NCBI GenBank assembly: GCA_964036315.1 | Contig: OZ038485.1 | Location: 102,866,542 to 102,930,541, forward strand | Direction: 5' to 3' | DNA length: 64,000 nt | Source of the DNA: Acanthosepion esculentum | Taxonomy: Eukaryota; Mollusca; Cephalopoda; Sepiida; Sepiidae | Translations under genes and position numbers: made by a program | Notes under the pieces: generated by a model | What the model was told of the DNA's origin: nothing | Databases searched by the model: none | The model's input: the letters and a program-made list of their open reading frames with translations, nothing else | Shown: positions 9,905 through 19,508 of the stretch, piece by piece | Layout: the number at the start of each line of letters is the position of its first letter | Numbering within the stretch: position 1 is the first letter of the stretch

Positions 9905-10690
9905 TTACTAAGGAGTGACAACAAAGGAAGAGTAATCAGCTGGCAGGCAGATAGCAATTGACATTGCATTTAAACTTTTGAAGATTAAAGTTGACTGGAA
10001 AGCATGGTGCCGGAAGAGAGTTCTAGAAGCTATAAGTATGAGAAAATAAACTGTTAGCATAAAACTTAGGGTTATATCTATAGCTAATTCAACTGTAAAA
10101 TGATGGGACATAGCTGCCAATCTAGTACTGTGCTCAAATTCATAAAATCTCGGTACCACAGCAAAGAACTCATCTGAACAATTACCATGAAAGTATTTAT
10201 CAAAAAAAAAAAGGGAGCTAACTCTATGATGGTGGGAAAGAGACTGAAGCTAAAATGCCAGATCAAAACTGATAATATTGCTGATTCTTCTTTGAATTTT
10301 CTCAAGGATATATAGGAGCACCAGGCCATATATGGCAGCAATATTTTAAGCATGAATGAATGGTAGACTTATAGATATACAAAATAGATTCTGGAGAGAA
10401 AATTCGTCTAGCACAACACAGGTCAGCTGCTAAGAAAGTTGGTTCACTATCAGTGAACTCAATATAGTCTTTCCACTTCATGTCAGCTGAGAAGGCACAA
10501 CAAGTCACTCTCCTGAAGGTTAGCATCAGCCATACTGATGGAAGAGAAGAAGGAGTCTCTCAGATGATTAATAAGGAGCAGTCTTGTTTTCAAGGCATTA
10601 AAATTAACAAGCCATTCTTTGCACCAGTTAACAACAGACTGAAAGACATTTATGACATCAGCTGTCAATTTGACCCATGTTTAATTGTAA
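9905..10690 (-). mobile_element. LINE 3' fragment (same family as 4862-7820)
   Basis: Reading from 10690 down, the minus strand encodes C-terminal reverse-transcriptase segments in several frames: 'VVNWCKEWLVNFNALKT', then 'FSADMKWKDYIE', 'RRIFSPESILYIYKSTIHSC' and 'WYRDFMNLST'. These parallel residues ~500-600 of the 5987-7819 frame and its missing C-terminus. Multiple frameshifts make it a dead fragment. It is a useful empty-site reference for the copy at 19270-20395. Confidence 0.82.
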
Positions 10691-10699
10691 TTAATGTAT

Positions 10700-11730
10700 A
10701 TACCTTGGTCTTATTGATTTTATGACATTCAGGAAATAGCAGTTTATTTTACACCGTTTAAGTAAAGGATTATCGTAAATGCTATGTAAATAGCTGATGC
10801 AAATATTATGGACAAAACTTTCTACAAGAAGTTAGAACCTGAAGAAAAAGAATGTTTGTATAATAAAAATTCTTGTATTACAGTATTTGTACTGTTAGTA
10901 AGAAGAAAAAGGAAAAATTCTGATATAAAAAACTGTGTATTCTCTGTAACTAGAGATATTTGTGAAAAGTGGTACATTTAAACGTTATCTACCAGTTACA
11001 AAAAAAAAAACAATTTCAACTTGCATTCAAAAATTTTTAAATGAAAAACACAAGTAAAAAAAAAAAAATCTACCAAAAATCAACTAGTTACTGATTTTAA
11101 AAATTTCAATTTTCCATTTTTATTTAAGTAGATTTTTTTTTTTCAAAATTTGGAATGAGACCTTTTTTTTTTTTAAAAAAAAAAAAAAGGTTTATTCAAG
11201 TTGTAAGCAAATAGTAGGATTTGAGGCAAACATTGCTCAAATAAGAAACACCGGAGGGAGATTGAGGATCTGAGAAATAGCAGGCGTTTACAGCAATGTA
11301 AGTTTACAAATTACTTCAGCATAATGCATTGCAAGTTCAAGTTTTGCTTTTGAGAACTTTTAAAAATATTTTCACTCTGCAGTTAGTTGAATCCCTAGAT
11401 GCAAAGGACCAAAAACCGAAATGTACTGCAAAATTAAAAGTATATTATTAGTGTGTTTTTGTTTTCTTACATACACACACACTTACGAACTACATTATCA
11501 TCCAAATCCCAAATAGACAAACTAGAGTTATGATACACTTACATACATAAAGCAGTATCTATCTTCTTTCAATTAAGCTTAGAATCTGTTAATTTTTTCT
11601 AACTTAAAAAAAGTAATCTTTCCTTGAATTCAGAACGCCATAAATTATACACACAAACACTGCTTAACAAATTAAATGCACATGAAGCCTGCTTAACCTA
11701 TGAAAATCAAACAAGAAAATTACCAGTATG
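10700..11730. other. AT-rich DNA with homopolymer palindromes
   Basis: No genes. At 11161-11190 a symmetric T-run/A-run block bounded by cc and gg forms a homopolymer palindrome. About 11050-11145 contains 'aaaaatctac' facing 'gtagattttt'. (CA)n occurs near 11474. Confidence 0.6.
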
Positions 11731-11734
11731 TCTT

Positions 11735-11880
11735 TTTCTCCATATCTCATTCTCTGAAGAAGCTCTAATAAAAGTGAAACATGTTAGATTGATAAGCATT
11801 TTTTATTTGTTCTTTATCCTATCATTCAGTCAGATTCCAATCTATATTTGTTCTGTACTTGATCCCAGTTTATCTTACCT
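11735..11880 (+). repeat. Interspersed repeat shared with 30355-30500
   Basis: The sequence 'ataaaagtgaaacatgtta' through 'ccaatctatatttg' to 'gatcccagttt' matches the complement of 30355-30500 in order and spacing. It includes a hammerhead-ribozyme-like pattern 'ctgaagaagctc...gtgaaac' (see findings). Related palindromic repeats cluster at 30-34 kb. Confidence 0.7.
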
Positions 11881-11884
11881 ATGA

Positions 11885-12790
11885 TGAAAATCTGACCATA
11901 AACTTAGAGACCAAAATTGTAGTTGTCAGGGAAGCATTCCCTCGGGAGTCTGTTCCAAACGTAACAGTTCTGAGGAAGAATCTGTCCGAGTGGAACTTGC
12001 TTTTTGTGAACATGGCAGGTGCTAGCTGTGAAGGTCTGAACTAGTGGAACAAAGGAATGTAACTTGTCTGAACATCTGTCATAGTAATAGCAATATAATA
12101 GTTAAATATCTGTCTATATTTCTGAGATGAGGTATTGTAATTATTTACATTGTTCGAACTGTTGTCCTCATCTTCACGACAATCTACCCCAATGGATGAA
12201 GTAAAGGGTTCAGTGTGAAAGTCCAATCACCTGAAGAAGGCCAGAGTATACAATGGCATTGTGAATATGACAATAAAGATGAGGACAATAGTCCAATGTA
12301 AATAATAATAGTTAAAGTCCGGCAATTTTTTGTCTGTTGGATAAGGGTTGCAGGATGGAGAATAATATATTACCTTTAAGTCTGGGTAAGCGCTTTTGAA
12401 CTATATCAAGGCTGGGCAGTGAAGATTGGGCAGCACCAGCCCAGGTATGGCAGAAACACTCCGTTTTTGGTCTGATCTGAATCTTGTAAAGATAGAGCAT
12501 GGCAGCAGCAGTTAGGAATTTCCTGGAGCAATGAGCCAACCATTTTGCCAACATCTTTTGCGATGACATCTATATGCATTTCATTTGAGAGCTTTAGCCT
12601 CGGTAGATGTTTGAGACAAGGAGCTTTTTTGAGGATATGATCAATCCTCTTGATAGGTGCGGGTTTAGGGTCTGTTTGGTGGTAATGAAATGCTCCAAGT
12701 TTAGTTTTGGCTCAGGATAGTAATTCTTTTTAACAAATGATCGTTTCTAAGGTGAAACCTTCAAGCTTAAATTGAGCCATCTTTAATGAG
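11885..12790 (-). mobile_element. LINE reverse-transcriptase 3' fragment, interrupted
   Basis: On the minus strand 12569-12312 encodes 'FLTAAAMLYLYKIQIRPKTE' and 'CHTWAGAAQSSLPSLDIVQK', the C-terminal reverse-transcriptase block that in sister families reads 'YKSTIHPCLEYCCHIW..A'. This is a different LINE family from 4862-7820. The non-coding 3' part (11885-12106) matches 37985-38400 and part of 33100-33255. The copy at 38300 is continuous where this one carries the 12107-12304 insertion. Confidence 0.72.
12107..12304. mobile_element. Foldback-type insertion with 12-bp target duplication
   Basis: A 198-bp insert is flanked by the direct repeat 'ataatagttaaa' at 12095-12106 and 12305-12316. 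Its ends are partly complementary: 'attgttcgaactgttgtcctcatct' lies near the left end and 'agatgaggacaatagtccaatg' near the right. Related sequence with longer arms lies at 25948-26362, and an end fragment at 59405-59485. The undisrupted site is visible in the LINE copy near 38335. Confidence 0.75.
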
Positions 12791-12850
12791 TATTGGTTTA
12801 ATATATATGCATTTTATTTATGATATTTTTTTTATACTTCTTCAGGTCAG

Positions 12851-12990
12851 CAAATGGGCAGAGTGATAGGCAAGTGTTTCCTATACAGCTTTTTGCGTGA
12901 ACAACCCATCTGGCACTCACTAAGATTCTGGAATGCTGCCTTCTTTGATGCTGTCCAATGCGAACGGGCAAGAAGACCCGTTTGTACCAG
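12851..12990 (+). CDS. KIAA0513: KIAA0513-like protein, exon (internal)
   Basis: This exon encodes '[20 protein letters not shown]' followed by '[11 protein letters not shown]', the highly conserved C-terminal block of KIAA0513-like proteins (SBF1/SBF2-domain family). The vertebrate member is a cytoplasmic protein linked in the literature to signalling and cytoskeletal partners; its biochemical role is not defined. The donor is CAG|gtaagg at 12990/12991. The acceptor is either 12850/12851 ('ttcttcaggtcag', phase 0) or 12845/12846, which adds five bases; both give an open frame. The exon ends after two bases of a Ser codon completed by the next exon. Family assignment is from memory of the conserved block, not a search. 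Confidence 0.85.
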
Positions 12991-13027
12991 GTAAGGCATA
13001 GACTGGTGTTTTGACTCTTGAGCAGCT

Positions 13028-13505
13028 CTACTGACTGAGTTCAGATGTTAAAAATAATTAAAAATTATTTGCTCTTCATTATTGGATCCAAATTTCAATC
13101 AAATACAGTCAAAGAGCTGAGTTCCAGACAGGTTTGTTATATTTACTTATGCAGAAATACCCTTAGGAAAGATATTAATCCTCCTCCTCTCTCGCAAGTT
13201 ATAGGTGAATTATTAGGACTTGTGTCAGTAAATCATTATCATCTCCCAAAAATTCTTACAATCTAAAAAATATTTCCTGGTTTTAAATAACCTGCAAATG
13301 GTTGATAAGCCATAAAAAAAAAAAAATCAATCAACTGTGACATACTTCCATCTAGGATCAGAGTGTAGTATCTGCCTTGTCTGCAGCCCGTTTGAGCTGG
13401 AATCAGTTCTGCTTTCTGAGTGCAAATTTATACTATTATTCTGTTTGTTTGCATGTGTTTTCTACTCAGTGTGTTGTATATTCCCAATCCCAGGTTTATG
13501 GCCAG
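13028..13505 (+). repeat. Direct duplication copy 1 (SINE-containing)
   Basis: Blocks 'ctgactgag.tca.atgtta', 'ccaaatttca.tcaaat', 'gtatctgccttgtct' and 'tctactcagtgtgttgtat' occur in the same order here and at 13877-14172. Copy 1 additionally contains a SINE at about 13113-13325 and is followed by the 5S-like module. Confidence 0.78.
13113..13325 (+). mobile_element. tRNA-SINE, 5'-truncated
   Basis: SINE body blocks 'gagttccagacaggtttgtt', 'atttacttatgcagaaatac', 'aaaattcttacaatct' and the 3' tail 'cctgcaaatggttgataagc' with an A-run are present. The A-box region is missing. It lies in the intron between 12990 and 16114, inside the first copy of a duplication whose second copy lacks it. Confidence 0.75.
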
Positions 13506-13609
13506 ATGATACTGAAACACTGGTTCCCATACGATCACCAAAGTTAAATAATGTCAAGCCTGGTCAGTACATAGATGGGTGACTGCTTGGGAAGACCAAG
13601 TACTCGAAT
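13494..13609 (+). mobile_element. 5S-rRNA-like module of a second composite SINE
   Basis: The order of 5S-like blocks is the same as at 9411: 'tttatggccagatgatactg', 'cgatcaccaaagttaaat', 'gcctggtcagtacatagatg', 'ggtgactgcttggga'. It is more diverged and again runs directly into a tRNA-SINE body. It lies within an intron of the KIAA0513-like gene. Confidence 0.8.
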
Positions 13610-13865
13610 ATGTGAGTGGTTTAATAGATAATGGCATAAAATTGGAAATCAGAGAGCTAAGTTTCAGCTAAGTTTGTTATATTCACTTATGCATAAATAC
13701 TCTTGAAAAAGGTATTAATCCACCTATTCTCCCTCTTAATGGGTTAATTAGTAAAATTTGCATCAGTAAATCATCATCATCTCCAAAAAAAGTCTTACAA
13801 TCTAAAAAAAAAAAAAAAATATTTTCTGGCTTTAAATCACCTGCAAATGGTTGATAAGCTGTAAA
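13610..13865 (+). mobile_element. tRNA-SINE body fused to the 5S-like module
   Basis: The head 'gtggtttaatagataatggc' and B-box-like 'gagctaagtttcagc' follow the 5S-like module directly. The body and tail match 9530-9742 and 13113-13325, ending with 'cctgcaaatggttgataagc' and an A-rich tail. Confidence 0.78.
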
Positions 13866-13876
13866 AAATCAATCTA

Positions 13877-14172
13877 CTGACTGAGATCAAATGTTAAAAA
13901 TAAAAAAAATGTCCTCTTCATTGTTAGGGATTGTGACTTATTGTCATTTCTCTGTTCTTTTTGTTGCATCCAAATTTCAGTCAAATGCTCTTGAAGTCTG
14001 CTTGTTTGTATGTACAACTGTGACATGTTTCTATCTAGGGTCAGAGTGTCGTATCTGCCTTGTCTCCAGCCCATCTGAGCTGGAATATGTTCTGCTTTCT
14101 GACTGAGAACTATACTATTATTCTATTTGTTTGCATGCACATTTCTACTCAGTGTGTTGTATCTTCCCAAGC
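13877..14172 (+). repeat. Direct duplication copy 2 (no SINE)
   Basis: This is the second copy of the block at 13028-13505. It reads uninterrupted where copy 1 has the SINE, so it represents the pre-insertion state or an independent copy of an older repeat. Confidence 0.75.
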
Positions 14173-14216
14173 CCAGACCCTTCAGAGCTAGAACCAATCT
14201 TATTGACTTAGAAACT

Positions 14217-15012
14217 TATCTGTGGTTCACTGGGGCAGGAAATGGCTTGTAAACTTTAATGCCTCCAAAATGAAACTGCTCTCATGTATCCACTATAGAG
14301 AACCCTCCTTGCCTCCTATCAGAATCGCTGATGCCCAACTCCACGTTTGGTTTCACGCTGTCCGCTGACCTGAGGTGGAACAAATACATTGAATCAATAG
14401 CTTCATCTACCGCAAGGAAAGTTTGTTCTCTGTGTTGTGCCAGAAAGTTTTTCTCACCTGAGTCCATCCTTCAAATCTATAAACCAACCATTCATCTTTG
14501 CTTGGAATAATGCTGCCATATGTTGTCGGGTGCCCCAACTATTCATCTTGAAGTCCTCGACAAAATCCAAAGACGGATATGCAATGTGATGGGTCCTGAT
14601 CTGGCATTTTGTCTACAGTCACTTTCTCACAGACGTGCCGTGGCCTCCCTCTGACTTTTCTACTTTCACTGGTTCCCAAACTGCATGAATTTAAGTATGC
14701 TACTAGGTTGGCATCTCTTTCCCACCTTTTCATTGTTGAAACAGTTAAACATAGCTGTCTCTTCTACTCCAAAAGCTTCTTATCTCACACTTCCCATCTG
14801 TGGAACTCCATTCCTCTTTACTCGCTTCCCTGATAGCTATAATCTTCAAATATTCAAATATAATGTCAATCGACATCTTCTGATGCCTTGATCTTGTTCC
14901 CTATCCTTCTCTTTATCCTTTCCTCAAACACCTCTCTTTACTCTTGCTCTCACTCTCAGTAACTCCTTGTGTGCTAGTAGCACTCCCCTCTTGCTTGGGG
15001 TGAAAAAAAAAA
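14217..15012 (+). mobile_element. LINE 3' end (same family as 4862-7820)
   Basis: In shifting frames the plus strand encodes 'AGNGL.TLMPPK', 'ADLRWNKYIESIASST'-like and 'RKFFSPESILQIYKPTIH'-like segments. The C-terminal part absent from the 5987-7819 copy then follows, including 'VLDKIQRR' and 'LTFLYFHWFPNCMNLS'. The coding end near 14892 is followed by a short 3' tail ending in 'cttggggtgaaaaaaaaaa' at about 15012. Many frameshifts make it non-functional. It lies in the intron 12991-16113. Confidence 0.82.
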
Positions 15013-15699
15013 TATTAAGCATGAAGGAATTGAGAAATGCAAATAAAAGGAGGAATAAGAAAAAGAAGAGTTGAAGGAGGAGAGGAGAGGCAAGAAAGCT
15101 AGAGGAAAATGAAAAGTAAACCAGGTGGAAGAAAAAATTAGGGAGAGAAAAAATAAGGGCATAAAGCAACAAACTTGCTAGCAGTATATCAAAAGTCAGG
15201 GTACTGTAATTTTGATTTTTTTTTTATACAATTTTCATCCCTACCTTTTCTACACACTAGCATTGTAAAGTTTGGTTAATTCAGCTTCTGTTGCCTTTCT
15301 GTCAGCTTGGACCAGTCTGGCCATTCTCCTCTGACTTTTTTCATCAACTAAGGATTTCTACCCACAAAATTTCCACTCACTGTATTTTTTTCTTTTACTG
15401 ATCATTCTCTGTAAATCTTAGAGATGGTTGTGCATGAAAATCATGGTAGATCAGCAGTTTTTGAAATATTCAGACATGCTCATCTGGCAGCAATGAACAT
15501 GCCTTAATCAGAGTCACATAAATCACCTTTCTTTCTCATGAGGATGCATGAAATGAAATTCAGCAAGTTGGTAGTACTATGTTTAAATGCTTATATCCAT
15601 TAAATTCATTGAATTGCTGTCACATCATTGATAGATTAGGAATTTGCATGAAAGAGCATTTTTTACATGTACTTAATTAAGTGCCAAGTATTTTTTTGT
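15013..15699. other. Intronic, purine-rich then AT-rich; no gene
   Basis: About 15020-15160 is strongly purine-rich (A/G) on the plus strand, which explains low-complexity frames on the other strand. The rest shows nothing I can name. Confidence 0.55.
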
Positions 15700-15924
15700 G
15701 TGTATATGTTTATGTATATATGTGTGTGAGTGTATATATGAATATGTGTGTGTATATGTATGTGCATGTGTGTGTGTGTGTATATATATATATATGTGTG
15801 TATGTGTTTGTATGAATATATATATGTGTGTGTGTGTATGTATGTATTTGTATGAATATATATATATATATAAGTATGTGTGTGCATGTATATATATGTA
15901 TATATATATGTGTATGTATATTTA

Positions 15925-15988
<64 letters not shown>
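15700..15988. repeat. Compound (TG/TA)n microsatellite
   Basis: Nearly 290 bp of interspersed TG and TA dinucleotide runs end in a pure TA run (about 15937-15988). It is intronic. Cys/Val/Tyr/Ile open frames here are artefacts of the repeat. Confidence 0.95.
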
Positions 15989-15993
<5 letters not shown>

Positions 15994-16113
15994 GGGTTAA
16001 TTATGAATTTTTTTTATTGACAAATATTTTAAAAAACTCTCTTCTATCCTTTACACTTGAATATTTCTTCTTATGCCAAATTTTCATCATTCTTTTTTTG
16101 TTCCAAATTTCAG

Positions 16114-16182
16114 TGAAGATGGATCTGAAGAGAAGGTAGATGACAGTGAGTTCCAGGAAAACGTCACCTTTGGACAACTGGG
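16114..16182 (+). CDS. KIAA0513: KIAA0513-like protein, exon (internal)
   Basis: The acceptor is 'ttccaaatttcag' at 16113 and the donor GG|gtaggt at 16182/16183. The 69-nt exon encodes an acidic linker ('SEDGSEEKVDDSEFQ') and then 'ENVTFGQLG', which joins to the next exon as 'FGQLGTFT', a conserved junction in the family. The split codons AG|T (Ser) and GG|A (Gly) agree with both neighbours. The acidic stretch is the variable region and is shorter than in the vertebrate protein as I recall it. Confidence 0.85.
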
Positions 16183-16478
16183 GTAGGTGCTGCCTACATA
16201 TTTACTATTTTAAAATTATTTTTCAAATTTCCTGTGTCTCACATTGGCCATGAATTAATGAAAGCAAAGTATTAATATTAACCTTTTATAAACACAAGTT
16301 TCTTTAGATCAAATTTGTTAAGGCTAAACCATGCTTAGTTTTAATATATTATTAGTATAGCTTTATTTTTCGAAACATTCTGTACAAATGGTGATGAACA
16401 GTTGTATATGTATTTATATTTTTGTTCACTATACCCATTGGAATTGTCATTTATATATTACATATACACAGAAAATTT

Positions 16479-16643
16479 GTCCTATGTATAATGAATATAT
16501 ACATAGATTGTCTTATATATACACAGAAGATGTGTCCTATGTATAATGAATATGTACATAGATTGTCCTATATATACACAGAAGATGTGTCCTATGTATA
16601 ATGAATATGTACATAGATTGTCCTATATATACACAAAAGATTT
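16479..16643 (+). repeat. 55-bp minisatellite, three copies
   Basis: Unit starts are at 16479, 16534 and 16589, each beginning 'gtcctatgtataatgaatat' and containing 'acatagattgtc.tatatat' and 'acacagaagatgt'. Units 2 and 3 are nearly identical. A degenerate 'tttgtcctatata' motif continues to about 16990. Confidence 0.9.
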
Positions 16644-16787
16644 GTCCTATACATCCTATATATAGAGGATTTGTTCTATATATCCCATAAATACATAGAT
16701 TTATCCTATATATACACAGATTTGTCCTATGTGCCCTATATCACAGACACAGATTTGTCCTATATATATATATATATATATATATAT

Positions 16788-16843
16788 TATGCTATGTGTC
16801 CTATATATATACACAGATTTGTCCTTGATATGCTATATGTAAT

Positions 16844-16875
<32 letters not shown>

Positions 16876-16922
16876 TACATATAGCATATCAAGGACAAAT
16901 CTGTGTATATATAGGACACATA

Positions 16923-16953
<31 letters not shown>
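16788..16953. repeat. Palindrome with ~55-bp arms around (TA)n
   Basis: Arms 16788-16844 and 16873-16927 are reverse complements ('ctatgtgtcctatatatata' and 'acacagatttgtccttgata' blocks). They are separated by a (TA)n loop, and further (TA)n runs lie outside. The arms are built from the same motif as the 55-bp minisatellite. Intronic. Confidence 0.88.
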
Positions 16954-16955
<2 letters not shown>

Positions 16956-17118
16956 ATTTGTCCTATATATTCTATATATATTTGCCCTCTACATCCTATG
17001 TATACACTAGCAAATATAGTACACATGAAAACAAATGTATACTAAATGCATTTAAATGAAATTGTTTTTAAAATTTTGATCTAATCTTAACAACAATGTC
17101 TTTTTTATCTTTCTGTAG

Positions 17119-17213
17119 AACTTTCACATGCAATATGAGATCATTTGGATTAAGCAAAGACTTGTGTTTAGAATTCCTGCGCAAACAGTCCACCATTGCA
17201 AACCTAAGTGCAG
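17119..17213 (+). CDS. KIAA0513: KIAA0513-like protein, exon (internal)
   Basis: The acceptor is 'tttttatctttctgtag' at 17118 and the donor GCAG|gtaagt at 17213/17214. The 95-nt exon encodes 'TFTCNMRSFGLSKDLCLEFL' and 'RKQSTIANLSA', the conserved C-terminal helix region of the family. It ends one base into a codon. That base joins AA of the exon at 27486 to make Glu. It could equally join GT of the candidate exon at 36207 to make Gly (see findings). Confidence 0.87.
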
Positions 17214-17284
17214 GTAAGTCAGCGGTTAAACTGACAAACTGAGTAAAAGATAAATGTCAAGTTTAATGTCTAAATGTTACAAAT

Positions 17285-17875
17285 CTGTCATTGACCAGCT
17301 AAGAGATGAACGAGCACAGCAAAAAGTGTCAACAAATATCCCTGTGGATATGTCCTGAGACCCATTTGAAATTGGCTAAGTGGACAGGAGGAATGACAAG
17401 TGGCTCCGGTCAGAGCCCACAAAGACACCTAAGGTGATGCACACTAAGTTTACATCATCTTATTTGGTCCTGAGATCATGAGCAATAAAGGCCATGTCAT
17501 GTTATCCTAATTCTTCCTATATGGCTTTAGGGAAAGATGGCCATGTTGACATCAGGATGCTGAACACAGTGGTAAAGCTTTAGATCAAGAAGATATTCAC
17601 ATTCCAAAAGGTCTCTGCTTCCTCCTATGTGGTACATGTGATACAGGTATGCCTAGCCAAGAATTTTCATGATCCTATCAAAACGTGTGGCCCCTTAACT
17701 CTCCTGATTTGAATCCTCTGTGCTGCTACACTTGCGACTTCATTGAACGGGAGACCAACCAGTAGACCCACAATGCTAAGGACAAATTGAAAGCCACAAT
17801 GACCTGACGACCAAGATGAAACCCAGATATAGTAGTTGCTCACTAGTCCTTTCAGCATTTACGGGGGTATAATGG
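17285..17875 (+). pseudogene. mariner-like transposase remnant, plus strand
   Basis: Frameshifted plus-strand reading gives 'MLNTVV', then 'VWLAKNFHDPIKT'-like sequence, and 'PLNSPDLNPL' followed by 'FIERETNQ'. This is the block around the third catalytic acidic residue of mariner transposases, which cut and paste at TA sites. Stops and shifts are frequent, and terminal inverted repeats were not identified. It lies in the 10.3-kb intron and abuts a second mariner remnant on the opposite strand. Confidence 0.7.
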
Positions 17876-17962
17876 ATACACACATGCACACATACATATA
17901 TATATATATATATAGGGTGCAATGGATACGCGTGCACACACACACACACGCACATATATATA
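17876..17962. repeat. (CA)n/(TA)n microsatellite
   Basis: CA and TA runs containing a short repeated phrase ('ggg.g.aatggatac.c') lie at the junction of the two mariner remnants. Confidence 0.85.
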
Positions 17963-18312
17963 AGGGGTGATATGGTATGGTGCAGAGTCCTGTTGCCAGA
18001 CATGAGGTCTTCCAGCATTCACTCTCTTAACCCAGAGCAGCACTACCTCCTCAAGTCACTTGATGTATGCCTCCATGCTAAAGTCTGAGGCCCTGTGGGA
18101 AGATGACTACTCCAAACACCTTCATAAACGCCATTAGACTCATCCAACACTTTCCAAATCCTCTGCACTGTCCTCAGATTGACACCCAAGCGCACTCTGA
18201 AGTATTTGTATTGGAGCTTCCGGTGTGAATGCCAAGCAGTACAGCATGCTGTTTTCAATTTCTGGTGGAGTGAATTGCATCACGGTGCTCTTTTTCTCAC
18301 AGATGCTGACCA
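17963..18312 (-). pseudogene. mariner-like transposase remnant, minus strand, internally deleted
   Basis: On the minus strand an N-terminal helix-turn-helix stretch ('RVRLGVNLRTVQRIWKVLDE') is followed without the expected middle by 'SSHLPTGPQ', 'MEAYIK', and 'KRVNAGRPHVWQQDSAPYH', the block around the second catalytic Asp. The same block occurs at 63480-64000, where the middle is present, so this copy has an internal deletion. Confidence 0.72.
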
Positions 18313-18479
18313 ACTAACCCTACTATACTATGCAGTTGACAAAATCAAATACAAACAGTGCGCATGCACAAAATTAAAAATAGAAAATGGCGACAATTTA
18401 GATAGAGCAGCAAGAGGCTTGCCACATCCTGCCTGTGAGGGAGAAGTTGGAGAGTGGAAAATAATTCATCACCCACAAG

Positions 18480-18815
18480 GACTCAGAGACACTTTTGATC
18501 TTTATTATTTATACACACTGATGTATTCAATGGAAATTCTGTTCCTGTGTCATGGTTTCACCAAAACTCCTCATAACTCAAGTACTTTTTGGTGTCAGTT
18601 TTCTGGAGGTCTTCATTCTTGGACACAATTCCAATTTTCCTTAAATGCATTTTCAGTTTTCTAGGTGGTGTTCCAAGTATACACATTACTACAAGAATTA
18701 CTTCAATAGCCATGTTCCGTAGCTAGGTCCTGGTATTTTTCAAACTTTTCAGTTTCTTTAGAATCTACTTTTGTATTGTATGGAAGAGCAAAATCAATTT
18801 AACTATTTGTCACTT
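18480..18815 (-). pseudogene. LINE reverse-transcriptase C-terminal fragment
   Basis: Minus-strand reading gives 'ETEKFEKYQDLATEHGY', then 'LVVMCILGTPPRKLKMHLRK' and 'IGIVSKNEDLQKT'. This resembles the conserved tail of a LINE polyprotein class in which a 'K..KY.DL..EI' segment precedes a 'V.PVVIGALGT.P..L' block. The frame is broken. Assignment to a clade is not attempted. Confidence 0.6.
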
Positions 18816-19265
18816 TTGATGTAAAAGCCTTTAATCTTTTACACTGAAAATGCCTTTTTTTTTTCAGATTTTATGCATTTTTTCTATATCCTGTTACTGT
18901 TGGTTCATTCTTATAAAACTCTATCAGAGTTCTATTTACCTCTTGGGACCACTTTCTTCTTCTCGCAGTAAGGATGACAACCAGGCCCACCCTGATGTGC
19001 AATGGAACATCTACCATGCAAGATACTTTTGCCATTGGTTCACAATGGTCTGCATGTAAATAGTGTAAATAATGATGACTCCTCATGTCAAAATTTCAAA
19101 CAAAGTATATATCCTGCTCAATACTGCAGATTTGCTTGTAAGTTGCCTGACCCTAACCAGTTGTGTGTGTCCCCTAGGAGCTGACACACTGTTCATTTCT
19201 GCATATGTAGTGGGGTAGTATCATGACTGTGTACTGAGAGAGATGTTCTTTTGAGTTTAGAGAGT
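18816..19265. other. Intronic, unassigned
   Basis: Sequence of mixed composition without a supported gene. Short open frames on both strands have no recognisable motifs. It may contain old transposon material. Confidence 0.45.
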
Positions 19266-19508
19266 GAGGCTGTCAAGTCGATTTGGTAGTCAGACCTAGA
19301 TATTTTGGATTATCCTTAATAGGATACCATCTGACATTGCATGTATATTTTTGAAGATAAAACTTGACTGGGAAGCAAGAAGCTGGAAGACAGTTCTGTA
19401 AGCAAGAAGTGCAATAGAAGAAACTGTTAGCATAGAACTTACGGTTACATCTAACTATTTCAACTATAATATGATGAGACCTTGCTGTCAACTTAGTATG
19501 GTGCTTAA

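Noticed and set aside
15698..16000. Cys/Val/Tyr/Ile-rich frame on the plus strand
   Set aside because: Pure translation of TG/TA dinucleotide repeats; an open frame also exists on the other strand.
16479..16643. CRISPR-like array
   Set aside because: Units are head-to-tail without unique spacers, in a eukaryotic context; it is a minisatellite.
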